In this document: positions 50,586 through 61,573 of the stretch, in pieces | Position numbering within the stretch: the first letter of the stretch is position 1 | Layout: the number at the start of each line of letters is the position of its first letter | Source of the DNA: Theobroma cacao | Taxonomy: Eukaryota > Streptophyta > Magnoliopsida > Malvales > Malvaceae | Assembly: GCF_000208745.1 (NCBI RefSeq) | Contig: NC_030853.1 | Span: forward strand, 293,948-357,947 | Length of the DNA: 64,000 nt | Direction: 5' to 3' | Made by a program: the position numbers and the translations under genes | Notes under the pieces: model-generated | Seen by the model: the letters and a program-made list of their open reading frames with translations, nothing else | The model's database searches: none | Told to the model about the DNA's origin: nothing

Positions 50586-51524
50586 ATATGCTTCTTGGAT
50601 CTTCCCTTTTGTCTATGGCTATTATATACTGTCCGGGAGCCGGCATACGAAATAAAGACTATATATTGTTAGTTAAGTTTCAGTTTGGAGCAGACAATTC
50701 AAGTTTGCTGCCTGATTCCACATGTATCAATCAATACGCTTACTTGTCAAACCGAGGTTTCTCTCTTCAGCCGAATCTCCACAATCCGTATCGCTCCCGT
50801 CGCCGGGCGGATCTACGATGGGAGGTGACTGATCCGCCGTTTCTCCTCCTTCCTCGTCGATTTTTGTGTCACCTAGCATCATCTCATAAAACGAAGTGAA
50901 ATGGCCCATGCAAATTTAAAAATTCCAAGATGAGGTGTCATCGTAACATTTGCCTCCTTTTCGAATAAAGGCAAAATCCGAAAGCACTGTAATGTCCAAA
51001 CAAAATATTTAAAATTTTGAAGATCAATTGTCATTGTGCGCAGCAGAGTTTGATATTAATTAAGGATAAATTATTTCTTTAATAAAGGTCAAATCTGATG
51101 TTTAAAACCTCCCAAGTCCCAACCCAATAGCCACAGCCAACACTCTGGAATTGGGCAAAAGGCCCATCCCCCAAATCATTCCTGACCATTACCATGCCAA
51201 CTGTGTCATCAGAGCCCAATTATAGCCCTGTAAGTCCTCGGAAGCCCAAAATGCAGGATCAACTCATCAAGCAATCCTATTAACTGCCCCAAATTCTAAT
51301 ATGGGCTGTAAGGCCCATATTCAGCCCATCATAAGCCCAAAGTATTCTTCTCTCCTCTCCTTCCCCTCTTACCATTTGGAACTTTTCATTTCCCCCACCT
51401 ATTGCCTCTGCTTCAAACTTCAACCAAAGAGGCTGAAAGCAAATAATCCTCTATCCCAAATCAACAATCCCCTAATCAAAAACCCTACGTTGAAACCGCT
51501 ATAAATCCTTAAAAACGAAATCCA
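50586..51524. other. DEG9 promoter side, no gene recognised
   Basis: GC content rises here. A minus-strand frame at 50727-50909 (60 codons, acidic, DPPGDGSDTDCGDSAEE) starts with ATG but matches nothing that I know. The last 150 bp or so before 51525 are CT-rich and probably the DEG9 leader. Confidence 0.5.
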
Positions 51525-54500
51525 ATGGGGGAAACGAGAAAACGAGGCCGCAAACCGAAAACCCCTGCATCAACCACCGAGGCTATGGACTTCCAATACA
51601 CCGCCGCCGCCGCTGCCCAAAACGACGCTGTTACAGCCCAAAACGACGTCTTTATCGCTGCAAACGACGCCGTATCGACCGCCACCGCCAACAATGATGC
51701 GAACAACCCACCACCAGCGCGACGGGGCCGAGGACGACCGAGGAAGTCGGGAGCGGGGCACACTGAGGATACGGAGCCGCACGTGGCAGCGTCTCCGGAG
51801 CGGAGACCTTATCAAAACGGGGGGGTGGTGGTGGAGCCACCTCCACAGCCAGTGGCGAAGTGGGAGAGCATTGCGGCGAGGGTGGTGCCAGCGATGGATG
51901 CGGTGGTGAAGGTGTTTTGCGTTCACACGGAGCCGAATTATTCGCTGCCGTGGCAAAGGAAAAGGCAGTATTCTTCAAGTAGTAGTGGGTTTATAATTGG
52001 AGGGAAAAGAGTGTTAACAAATGCTCATTCAGTGGAACATTATACTCAAGTGAAGTTGAAGAAAAGGGGTTCTGATACTAAGTACTTGGCTACTGTTTTG
52101 GCTATTGGGACTGAATGTGATATTGGTAAGTGAAAGTTTTGAGTTCTTATTAGATTTTTTTATAGTGTTTTCTCAAGCAGTTATGTGGGAATTTCCAATC
52201 TTTTGGGGGTCGTTTTGGGTTTGGAGGTAGTTAAAGTGGTTTGATTCTAATAGTATTGAAATGAGTAAAAAATGGTATTGGGTTATTTGTATTCGAGTGA
52301 CGGGGTAGGGCATATTAAGTGTAGAGTTTTTTGTGGGAATTCGTTTTGAATGCTTGCGAGGCACTTAGAGGCAGTTTGTTTTTTTGCTTGTTTCATCTTT
52401 TGTCCTCACCCTTTTGGGTTCAGTGAAGTTTGAGTAATGTGATTTTGTTGTATTGGAAAGGGCAGAGGACAAATCATTGATTTTGCTTGTTTTAGACCAT
52501 TGGTTGATATGTCTATGTTTAGAGTAAATTGAAGTGATTTTTAGTATTGCAACAGGTATATGTGGAAATAGCTCCTCTCAACATGTTTTCTGAATTTTGC
52601 TACTGCTTTGTTATGGATGGAGGCCTACTGGTGCTCTAGGAGAAACTAGATTTATGTGATTTGATTTTGTGAAAATGGCTATTGATTAAAGTAGGGTAAT
52701 GTTGGAGTTGATTAATTAATAAATTTCTTTCGTTTTGGGGATGATGCAGCAATGTTAACTGTTAGCGATGATGAGTTTTGGGAAGGTGTTTCACCTGTTG
52801 AGTTTGGAGATTTGCCTGCACTACAAGATGCTGTAACTGTTGTGGGCTACCCGATTGGAGGTGACACAATCTCTGTTACGAGTGGTGTTGTTTCACGCAT
52901 TGAGATACTCTCTTATGTTCATGGGTCAACTGAGCTCTTGGGACTACAGGTTGTGAAATTAGTTCCAGCTTCTAGTGGTTCAACATGTTTGCTTGTTATG
53001 TTTATTGACTTCGTGCGGTTGATATTCTGTTTCAGATAGATGCAGCTATAAACTCTGGAAATTCTGGCGGGCCTGCCTTCAATGATAAGGGCAAATGTGT
53101 TGGTATTGCATTTCAATCTTTGAAACATGAAGATGTGGAAAATATTGGGTATGTCATACCTACACCAGTCATAATGCACTTCATTCAGGATTATGAAAAG
53201 AATGGAGCATATACAGGTATTATTCCAAGCAGTATCATTTTATTAAGTTCAGTCCAGTCATCATTCTTAGCTCTTTTTGCCTGGTTGGTTTTGGAATTAG
53301 AAATTGGTATGACTTCAGTCATATTTCTGGTATATGTGCTTGAATTCTTACTCCAGTCCTCCTGTTCATTTCTGTTTTAGGCTTCCCAATCCTTGGTGTT
53401 GAGTGGCAAAAGATGGAAAATCCTGATTTGCGCTTGGCAATGGGGATGAAACCTGATCAGAAGGGGGTACGTATTAGGAGAATTGAGCCCACAGCTGCAG
53501 AATCTCATCTTCTGAAGCCATCTGATATTATACTTAGTTTTGATGGGGTAAAAGTTGCTAATGACGGAACAGGTAAGTTATTTCCTTTACCCCCCCATGT
53601 TAGTAGGATGTGATGCCATTATATTCATCATTAAAATTTTTATGTATGAATGTATGTATGCTTATATGCATACTTCTTTATATTTTTCTAGTAGTTTTTG
53701 CATCATCACTAGAGTCTAGACTATTCTCAGAGTCAGAATATTTGTATTTGCCTTTCTAGAACTAAATGTTAATTCTTGTTTTTATTTTTGGTAAAGGTTA
53801 GATGCAGATGTTTCTGTAGGATGTCCTTCTGAGTTGAGAATGATGATTTGGCTGTGGTTACTTAACTTACATGAAAATTTGCTATGGAGACATTGTTTAG
53901 TGTAATCAGGGGTCATCTATGAGAACTAGGTATTACAAGCAGTGTTTATTCTTAGTTTAATCAGGAGGTAGTTTTAAGGTCTAACAGATTTGGTTTCTTA
54001 TAGTGCCTTAAAAGTTCTTTTTAACCTTGAAGAGGAGAGATTTCCTTAACAATCATGGCTGATATGATTTTTGGCTCAAAAGAATTTAAAATTGAAACTT
54101 GAATAGAATCTTCAGTTCAGAAAATTGAATTATTCAAGTGGTCTCTTTTGGTATTCAATACATTGCTTAATTTATAATATGAGTTCTGGAGTTTTGCAGT
54201 TTTCTCTACATATGAAAGTTTTTTCGGTTGTGGGTTTAGTTGTTTTTTCATCAGCTGTGGGCTGTGTTGGAGTGATGGTTGCTGCATAATGCTGGCCAAC
54301 TCACATTTCACTACAAAGTGGAAAGTCCACTTGATGACTCTCACATGTTTGACCCCAGTTGTCTGTTAACTTTTAGTTTATTTATGTATGCAGCGGTGTG
54401 TTACATGGGAAACATCCTCCTGACCTTTTCTTTCTCTTTTATCTTACAAAAAAAAAAAAAAAAACAAGTTCCATTCAGGCATGGGGAGCGCATAGGTTTC

Positions 54501-55809
54501 AGCTATCTTGTTTCTCAGAAGTATACTGGGGATACTGCATTGGTTAAAGTTCTGCGTGATTCAGAGATAGTTGCACATGACATAAAACTTGCGACGCACA
54601 AGAGGCTCATCCCAGCACACACCAATGGGAAACCTCCTTCTTATTACATTATTGCTGGATTTGTTTTTACAGCTGTAACTGTTCCATACTTGCGATCTGA
54701 GGTGCGTAGTGATAACTCTCTCTGTATGTGTGTGTTTCTTTCTCTCGAGCTTGGTAAAGCAGTTATTGGTGATTGTTTAAATGCATAACAAACTCTTTGT
54801 TCTAGCTTTTTGTTTCTTGTCTTTGTTGCATTATTGAGACACTTGATTGGATTTCTTGTGGTTGGTGGAACAAAGGGCTCCATTAGTGATGTTTGAGGTC
54901 TGCATTATTGGAGTGGTACACCATTCCTTCTGCCGTCATAAGAAATATTCAAGAGCTGTTTAATGTATAATTTGTCTTATCCATTGCTAAGAATTTGGAA
55001 AGAATCTTTAAACTTGCTAAATTTCTAGTCTTGTGTGTGTGTGTATGTTTTATGGAACAATTTGTACATTGTCACTTATTTGCTAGATTCCCATTGTTTG
55101 GGGTCTAAACCTACTTCATTCTTTCATTTTCATCCACTGTCGCAAATATGGTGAGCCTATTTTCATGGGTGTATGCTGAAGACTGGTTATGTTTTTATGT
55201 TTTGCTGTTCGAGTGGTCTAGTTTGCTTACTCCTAACATCCCTGTTTCTCTCATCTCCAGTATGGGAAGGATTATGAATTTGATGCACCAGTCAAACTAT
55301 TGGATAAGCATCTACATGCAATGGCAGAGTCTACGGATGAACAGCTTGTTGTTGTTTCACAGGTCCCTGTTGTTTCTCATGTTTTTCCTTCTAAGACATT
55401 GTTATAAATATTTACATGATAAATTTACAGTCCAGTATAACAGGATGATTTGGTTTTCTTTCTTGTTCATGCAGTATACTTTATTTTTTACAATTTTTTC
55501 TTCATTCTCAGGTGCTTGTGGCTGACATAAATATTGGATATGAAGAAATCGTCAATACTCAGGTCAGGGAATGTTTCGAGACATTGCTGATGATGTAATG
55601 CATCTTAAAACTTTAAAGAATACATGATAAAATCTTTCTTTTAATATCTTTTATTTAGGTTCTTGCTTTCAATGGCAAACTTGTGAAGAATCTAAGGAGC
55701 TTAGCTCATATGGTTGAGAACTGCAATGATGAATATTTAAGATTTGAACTGGAATATCAACAGGTTTTCTCTCTTTCTTTCTCACATAAACACACCTAAA
55801 CACGCACAC

Positions 55810-55851
<42 letters not shown>

Positions 55852-55983
55852 TGGTTTTGCTGATTCTTCAACTTTGCCATGCAGATAGTAGTGCTACAAA
55901 CCAAGGCTGCAAAGGCTGCAACTTTAGATATTCTAACCACACATTGTATATCTTCTGCAATGTCTGATGATCTCAAGACTTGA
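51525..55983 (+). CDS. DEG9: DEG9-type nuclear serine protease (HtrA/DegP family)
   Basis: Nine exons: 51525-52125, 52750-52949, 53036-53216, 53381-53572, 54469-54701, 55261-55362, 55512-55562, 55659-55763 and 55885-55983. They join in frame to 587 aa, close to Arabidopsis DEG9. The N-terminus is basic (KRGRKPK, residues 6-12) and holds an AT-hook-like RRGRGRPRK (66-74), then an Ala-rich, low-complexity region. The trypsin-like domain has the full triad: His168 ([10 protein letters not shown]), Asp199 (ECDIAMLTV) and Ser277 ([10 protein letters not shown]). A PDZ region follows ([20 protein letters not shown], then [14 protein letters not shown]), and the C-terminal part is the DEG9-specific extension. 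Known DEG9 is nuclear and degrades the response regulator ARR4, linking cytokinin and light signalling; that role is transferred by homology. The exon 5 acceptor is preceded by an A run rather than pyrimidines. Confidence 0.95.
55801..55851. repeat. Compound CA/TA microsatellite in DEG9 intron 8
   Basis: A CA run of about 10 units passes through CATACA into a TA run of about 11 units. It ends 33 bp before the exon 9 acceptor at 55884. Confidence 0.9.
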
Positions 55984-56670
55984 TAGAAGTTTGAGGGGAA
56001 ACACAAATGATAATTCATGTGATTCTCCTTTTGCATGTCTCCTCAGGAACATGATACAACCTAGTGGAGTGATATTTGCCTATACAAGCGGCCGTTGAGG
56101 GGTACCGCATAGTGTTAAGTTTTGCCTCTTCATTTGCGGGTGTAGTTGTAGCTGGGTTGCACTTCTTAGTATTAGTTTATATTGGAAGGAAACAGAGAGG
56201 ATATGAAGGTAAAGCTTTTTGTTACTTCTTTGTTCTTATTTTACTTCTTGTAGAACTATGTATAATCAAGTAGAGTTAATAACATATATGGTATTGGAAT
56301 TATACCAAACTATACATTTTGGTATCCGAATTAAAAAATTTTATTATTGCATTTATTTAAAGGAAAATATAAACTAAGGTGCTAATTAAATTTGTGAGAG
56401 CAAAATTAAAATTTTTCTTAAGTTTGGGGTAATTACATCATCCATCTATAGGTTGTACCATCTGTTTTCTATGCACAAATTTTGCAGGCAGATGGATTTG
56501 ACATGGACCGAAGCCTGAAATGGGGGAGGCCGAGGTCTAAAGCAGACTTTGTAACCTCTTTGCAGTTAAGAAATGATCCATCTCCTGTACTCTTAACTGC
56601 AGATGTTCTTTTTCCGTTTGCAGATAGTAGTTAAGCAATGTGTTTTTTGACATGCGTTTGTTTGTACTAT
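55984..56670. other. Convergent 3' ends of DEG9 and the WAT1-related gene
   Basis: Untranslated and spacer DNA between two genes that point at each other. A short plus-strand frame at 56076-56273 is hydrophobic but lies in the likely DEG9 3' untranslated region and has no upstream coding link. No gene called. Confidence 0.6.
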
Positions 56671-58721
56671 CTAGACATGTTCGTTTTTATAGCTTTGCAG
56701 CAGGGGGACTTTGTGGGCAGATGGTGACACTCTGCTGCTGTCAGTGGCACTGACATATTCCTCCGCCATCTCTTCTTTTGCTTTTCCCCACATCACCGTA
56801 TAAAATCCAATCGATATTATTGTTGCTCCAATGAGACTGCAACCAAATCCTCCGGTTAGCTACAATATAAACTGATGAAATAAAATTAACCACAATGACA
56901 ACACGACAACAAAAAGCAGTGCTCTGTTTTATACCTCCCAAGATGGAGAGTATCACCTAGGAACATCACACCCATGGCAGCAGCAATGGCGATCGACAAC
57001 GGCTTAAACATTGCCACGAAAACAGGTCCCTTCAAGCGCAGAGCCCATGTATGGACGGTATTGTTCAAGCAAGAACCAAAGAGTCCCTAAACAGGGAACA
57101 TAGGCAAAACGTTTACATTGGAAGTTCAAAGAGTAAGACTATTTAACCGACTCTAGTATGCATCCGTGGTGCATTATTTTCTTACTGAGCAAACGACAGA
57201 GGCCAATGCTATGTCTGGTCTTATTCTCCAAGCACTTGCATTTCTTTCTGAGGCTAAACCAACAATTGCAGCTATGAAGCTCACACATAAATTGTAAAAG
57301 AAGACTACCGTTAGTTCTGCTGGATACTCCTTCATGATCTGTGTCTGCATAACATTACAGAATTCATTTATTTCTTCCAATTTCCCCAAAGGGTACCACC
57401 ATTCCTGCAAATATTTTGGAAAATGTTTGCAGTTTTGTACTTCGTAAACAAACTCTTACCTGAACAATGTACCAGAGTGGAACCAGCATATACTCAGCAG
57501 TGAGGAAAACGCCACCAATGACCCAGTTTGGATTTGCAGAGTGAAGTCCACCAAAAACCAAATTTGATTTTGATGGATTAAGGGGTTGTTGAAGTGACAT
57601 GGAAGGTGTTGAGGCTATGACTATTGCAGGGCCCTTGTAGAGAGTCACCACAAATGCACCTGTAACTGATATTATGGTGCCCATCACTTTAGCCGCACTG
57701 CTTGTTCTCTTCCAAACGAGCTTCTCCATTCTTCAAGTTGCAAGAAAAGAAAAAGGAAAATAAAATCAAAATAAAAGATAGAAGAGAGAATAACAAAACA
57801 ACTATTGTGGTCCTCAGAAAAAAGGGACTAGCACTCCACTAGACCTTAGAAATTGTCAGCCACTTGACTACACCGTTATCAAAAACAGCAAAAGTGAAAC
57901 CCAAGTACCATCCAAAAAGCTAAAGGCATCTCACAACCGAAAGACGTAATCCAATGGACAGAATTAACCGATGAAAATCTATTCTAAACTGGCTCTGATC
58001 AAATGAACGTAACTGCCAGTCCTAGTAGTTTATCATAAAGCAAACAAGAGGGCAACCTCTTTTCAAAGGATTTTGTGCACCAAAGGATGCTTTGCTAATT
58101 GAAGGTGGAACAATAGTTACCTGAAAATGATAGCTAGGATGAAGGTAAAAGCTGGTGTGAGGTTGCTGATTGCAGAAGCAAGAGTGGGAGAACTGTAATT
58201 GATGCCTGTGTACCCCATGATCTGAGATGAACTCCTGTTCCAGTTTCAAAACAATGAAGATAAAAAACACAACAAAATTTTCTATGAAATGAAGAAAAAT
58301 TAATAAGGACATGGTTCTTGTTTCTAAAATCATCACTGCTGCATCAACCAAACCAAGTTACCCTATAAGTCCAAGAAGTCCAATTTTGCATAGAATAGGG
58401 AAGCTGAGTGGAGGAAGCACTCTTGATCTGCAAGACCCAAAGAGAAACAAATCTGAAATGACAACTTTTTGGCTTGCATGTCTAGAGTCTAAGATTGACA
58501 GACCGAGTGATGAGAAAGAAGGACCTGTAAGAGAAGAAAGGAGCAGGAAGGAGAACAAGAGCAGCTATAGCATAAGCATAGACCACAAAAACGTGGTAGC
58601 TCATGCCCTTCAAAGTAGCTGCTTTGAAAAGTGTGTTTAGCCCCACGTTTGCACACTCCATTGTCACCATAGCTGAGAATGGCAGCACATCCTTGTAACA
58701 GTAACTCCATCTCGACACCAT
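56671..58721 (-). CDS. WAT1-related / UMAMIT (nodulin MtN21-type) EamA transporter, intact
   Basis: Seven exons on the minus strand: 58721-58525, 58427-58362, 58234-58121, 57730-57460, 57344-57186, 57086-56935 and 56836-56671. Phases close to a 374-aa protein, the usual family length. Two EamA repeats give about ten membrane helices. Family signatures seen are [20 protein letters not shown] near the start, [36 protein letters not shown] at the exon 3/4 junction, and [20 protein letters not shown] with FLGDTLHLG near the end. Members move auxin or amino acids across the tonoplast or plasma membrane. Which substrate applies here cannot be told from sequence. A relative with the same exon plan lies 2.9 kb away on the same strand. 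Confidence 0.93.
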
Positions 58722-59031
58722 CTTTTCTTGTCTCAGTTTCTCTTAAAACCAAACAGAAACAGCCCCCAGAGAAAAACACTGTAAAAATGGTTTTTGTGAA
58801 ATTGTAAGGTACTGTTATTGCTGAGGGGTGACTAGGCATAAGGGCAGCAGATTGTTACTTTATAATATGTGATTTCCTATGTGCCATAATTATTGGCCAC
58901 TTGTGTTTACCCTTTTGACAAGCAAAGGAAAGAGTGGAGATAAGGCTATGTTTTTTTTTTGTGTTTCATTGCTGGAAGGTGCAATTTACGATGTTTTTTT
59001 TTTTATAGTGTATTATAATTAGTGATACATG

Positions 59032-59775
59032 CTAAGGCGATTTAAAACGAAATATTTAAATGAATTTTTTTTATTAAAATTAAAAAAATTAAAATTTTTA
59101 ATTTTTTTAATTTTTTGAGATGTAAAATTTTTAATAAATTTTTATAATCAAAATTTTCTAATAAAATATAAATTCTAAATTAAAGAAAAAAATATATAAA
59201 GATTAAAATAATAGTACTTAATTGTTAAATGTTTATTACAAATTACAAATGAGGCTCATGATTTTTTGAAGATAATAAAAGAATAGACTTCTTGTATATT
59301 TTTTTTAAAAAAATTGAAGTTAAAAAAAGAAAGAGCAAATGAGAAAATAAAAATTTAAAAACAAAAATTATATATTGAAAAAAATAATTAGTTTTATATA
59401 TATAAAAAAAATAATTATTGAAAATCATTAAATGAGTTATTGAAAATAAGAGAAATAAGTGAGAAAAAAATAATTGTTGGAGATTAAAGACATATGACAG
59501 TTTGTTGATTGAAAATAAAAAAATATAGTTAAAAATTAATAGCATTCTAAAAATAAGAAAGTGATAAAAAAATTAAGATATATTAGGCACATAATTAGAT
59601 AAGTGTGAGAACAAATAATTTTATTAATTATTTTTTACTTTTATATATATTTTTTAATTTATATATATTTTTAATATAATTATTATAAAATTATAAATTC
59701 TTTTTAAATTTGAGACCTCTCTAAATTGAGGATTTAAAGCTTTTGCTTGGTGGCTTCACCCGATAGCCGGCCCTG
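59032..59775. mobile_element. hAT-like non-autonomous element, copy 1
   Basis: A 744-bp AT-rich element is flanked by a perfect 8-bp duplication GATACATG (59024-59031 and 59776-59783), the size made by hAT transposases. The right end reads AGCCGGCCCTG, so the inverted terminus is CAGGGCCGGCT, a common hAT end. The left end is degenerate (CTAAGGCGATT). The interior is homologous to the element at 60175-60747, with shared GAAGATAATAAAA, CTTCTTGTATATTTT and GTTGATTGAAAATAAAA. No coding capacity. Confidence 0.75.
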
Positions 59776-60174
59776 GATACATGTAGCTTGTCATAAGAAT
59801 AAATAAATTAGGTTTATAGTGTGAAAAATATCTTCCTTCTTCAAATAATTTAAGATGTCATTTCATCATAGTTATTATATATTGGTTTCATTATTATATA
59901 TTGGTTTCATAATATCCAAAGAAGAAAATGATCTTCCTAGTTAAATCCTCCATGATGGCAGATATGTCGTGGCACAGGCTAGACTGACTCTACCGCACCA
60001 CCAAGAATTATTTCTTATTAGTTGATGCTGATGGTGCCGAAGATAACTCTAAGCGCACAACACATCATCTTTTAAAGTTTAGGTATCCAAATTCTAGTCA
60101 CATCACGTGCTTTTTTGAGTGGTGGTGTAATTAAACCCTAATAGTAATAAAGAAAAAGGCCGGTGCACGCCAAG

Positions 60175-60747
60175 CAGAGACGGTCCAATAAATTTAAAAA
60201 TTTAAAATAAAATATTTAAATAAAATTTTTTTATTAAAATTAAAAAAATTAAGAAAAATTTTATTTTTTTATTAAAATTAAAAAAAATTATTTTTTATTA
60301 AAATTAAAAAAATTAAAAAAATTTTATTTTTTTAAATTTTTGAAATGTATAATTTTTAACTTAATTTTTATAATTAAGTTTAGAACAATAATACTTAATT
60401 ATTAAATATTTATTACAACCGTATCACGACTTTATGAAGATAATAAAAAGATAAACTTCTTGTATATTTTNAGATGATTAAATACATATGATCGTTAGTT
60501 GATTGAAAATAAAAAATATAATTAAAAATTAATAATATTTTATAAATAAAAAATAATAAAAATTTAAATTTATTAAATATATAATTAAATAAAATAATTT
60601 TAAAAATAATTTTATTAATTATTTTTTATATATTTTTAATATAATTCATTATATTATAATTATTATAAAATTATAAATTTTTTCTAAATTTGAAACCTCC
60701 CAAGTTGAAGCCTTTTCTTGAGTAGCTTCATCGAAGGGTCGGCTCTG
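60175..60747. mobile_element. hAT-like non-autonomous element, copy 2
   Basis: A 573-bp element starts CAGAGACGGTCC and ends GGGTCGGCTCTG, giving inverted ends CAGAG(A/C)CG(G/A)(T/C)CC. It is flanked by ACGCCAAG (60167-60174) and ATGCCAAG (60748-60755), an 8-bp duplication with one C-to-T change. It belongs to the same family as 59032-59775. An undetermined base at 60471 marks an internal join. Confidence 0.75.
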
Positions 60748-61573
60748 ATGCCAAGAATAGTTAAAAAGGAGAACATCTTGACATCCCAACGAAGAAAACG
60801 CCACCTGGGGGTGAAGCAAACGCTGCAGTTTGGAAGGGCCAGGTTGCTGCCGGATCCCAAACGTAAAGGCAAAGCAACTGGAGACCCTACGCACTCTCTA
60901 TCCCCATTTTGGAAAAGGGACACGTGCCCTCCACGCTCTCTTTGAATAGAACATTTCACTATTCACACTGCCTGAAAGCCAGAAGGAATCATTTGCTTCA
61001 CTCTCCTTGTGGTACTCTAAATAGTTTTTCCCTTTGCTCAAATTGAATATTTATTATATATTTTTGTAATTTTAATTACAAATAAATATAATAAATAGTG
61101 GTTAATTTTATTTTTATTTAACCAAAGAAAAAGTGAAAATGGACATTAATTTGGAACCAAAAAGAATAATTAATTACAAAAAGTACTTTTCAGAAGGCTC
61201 AAGGAGCCCAAGTACCATCAAGCTGTAGCCCAAACAGTGCGAGCTAGGGATCGCTGGACGGCCCAAAGGAGGGACTATGGGCAAATCTGATGGCCTTTTG
61301 AAATGCCCGAACCCAACAATAGCCCAATAGCCATTAACCCCTTTCTATCACGTGGGACCTTCGAATGGCCGACCAGGTCACGTGATGGACTCCACGTTGT
61401 CCGTGAAACATGTTTTTGAGGTTTCGTGTTTGTCTCTTTAGAATTTATATCGTATAATAAATATTAAATATAGGGGATCCAAGTTGCTCTACATGGAGCT
61501 CTGTTTTTCAGTTCTCCAGCTTGATTGGAAACAAAATGGCTTACTGAGCTCAGACTTGTTTTGAATGGATTCA

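Larger units (their letters stand above)
58722..61573. other. Spacer between the two WAT1-related genes
   Basis: It begins with the promoter side of the intact gene (about 58722-58960). It contains two hAT-like non-autonomous elements (59032-59775 and 60175-60747) and a GC-richer stretch around 60750-61400 with no recognisable protein. The last few bases before 61574 are the 3' untranslated region of the second copy. Confidence 0.6.

Noticed and set aside
51570..51956. His/Arg-rich minus-strand frame over DEG9 exon 1
   Set aside because: Shadow of the GC-rich, Ala-rich DEG9 N-terminus.
56076..56273. Hydrophobic 65-codon plus-strand frame after DEG9
   Set aside because: DEG9 already closes in frame at 55983, this frame is not joined to it by sensible splice sites, and it sits in the likely 3' untranslated region.
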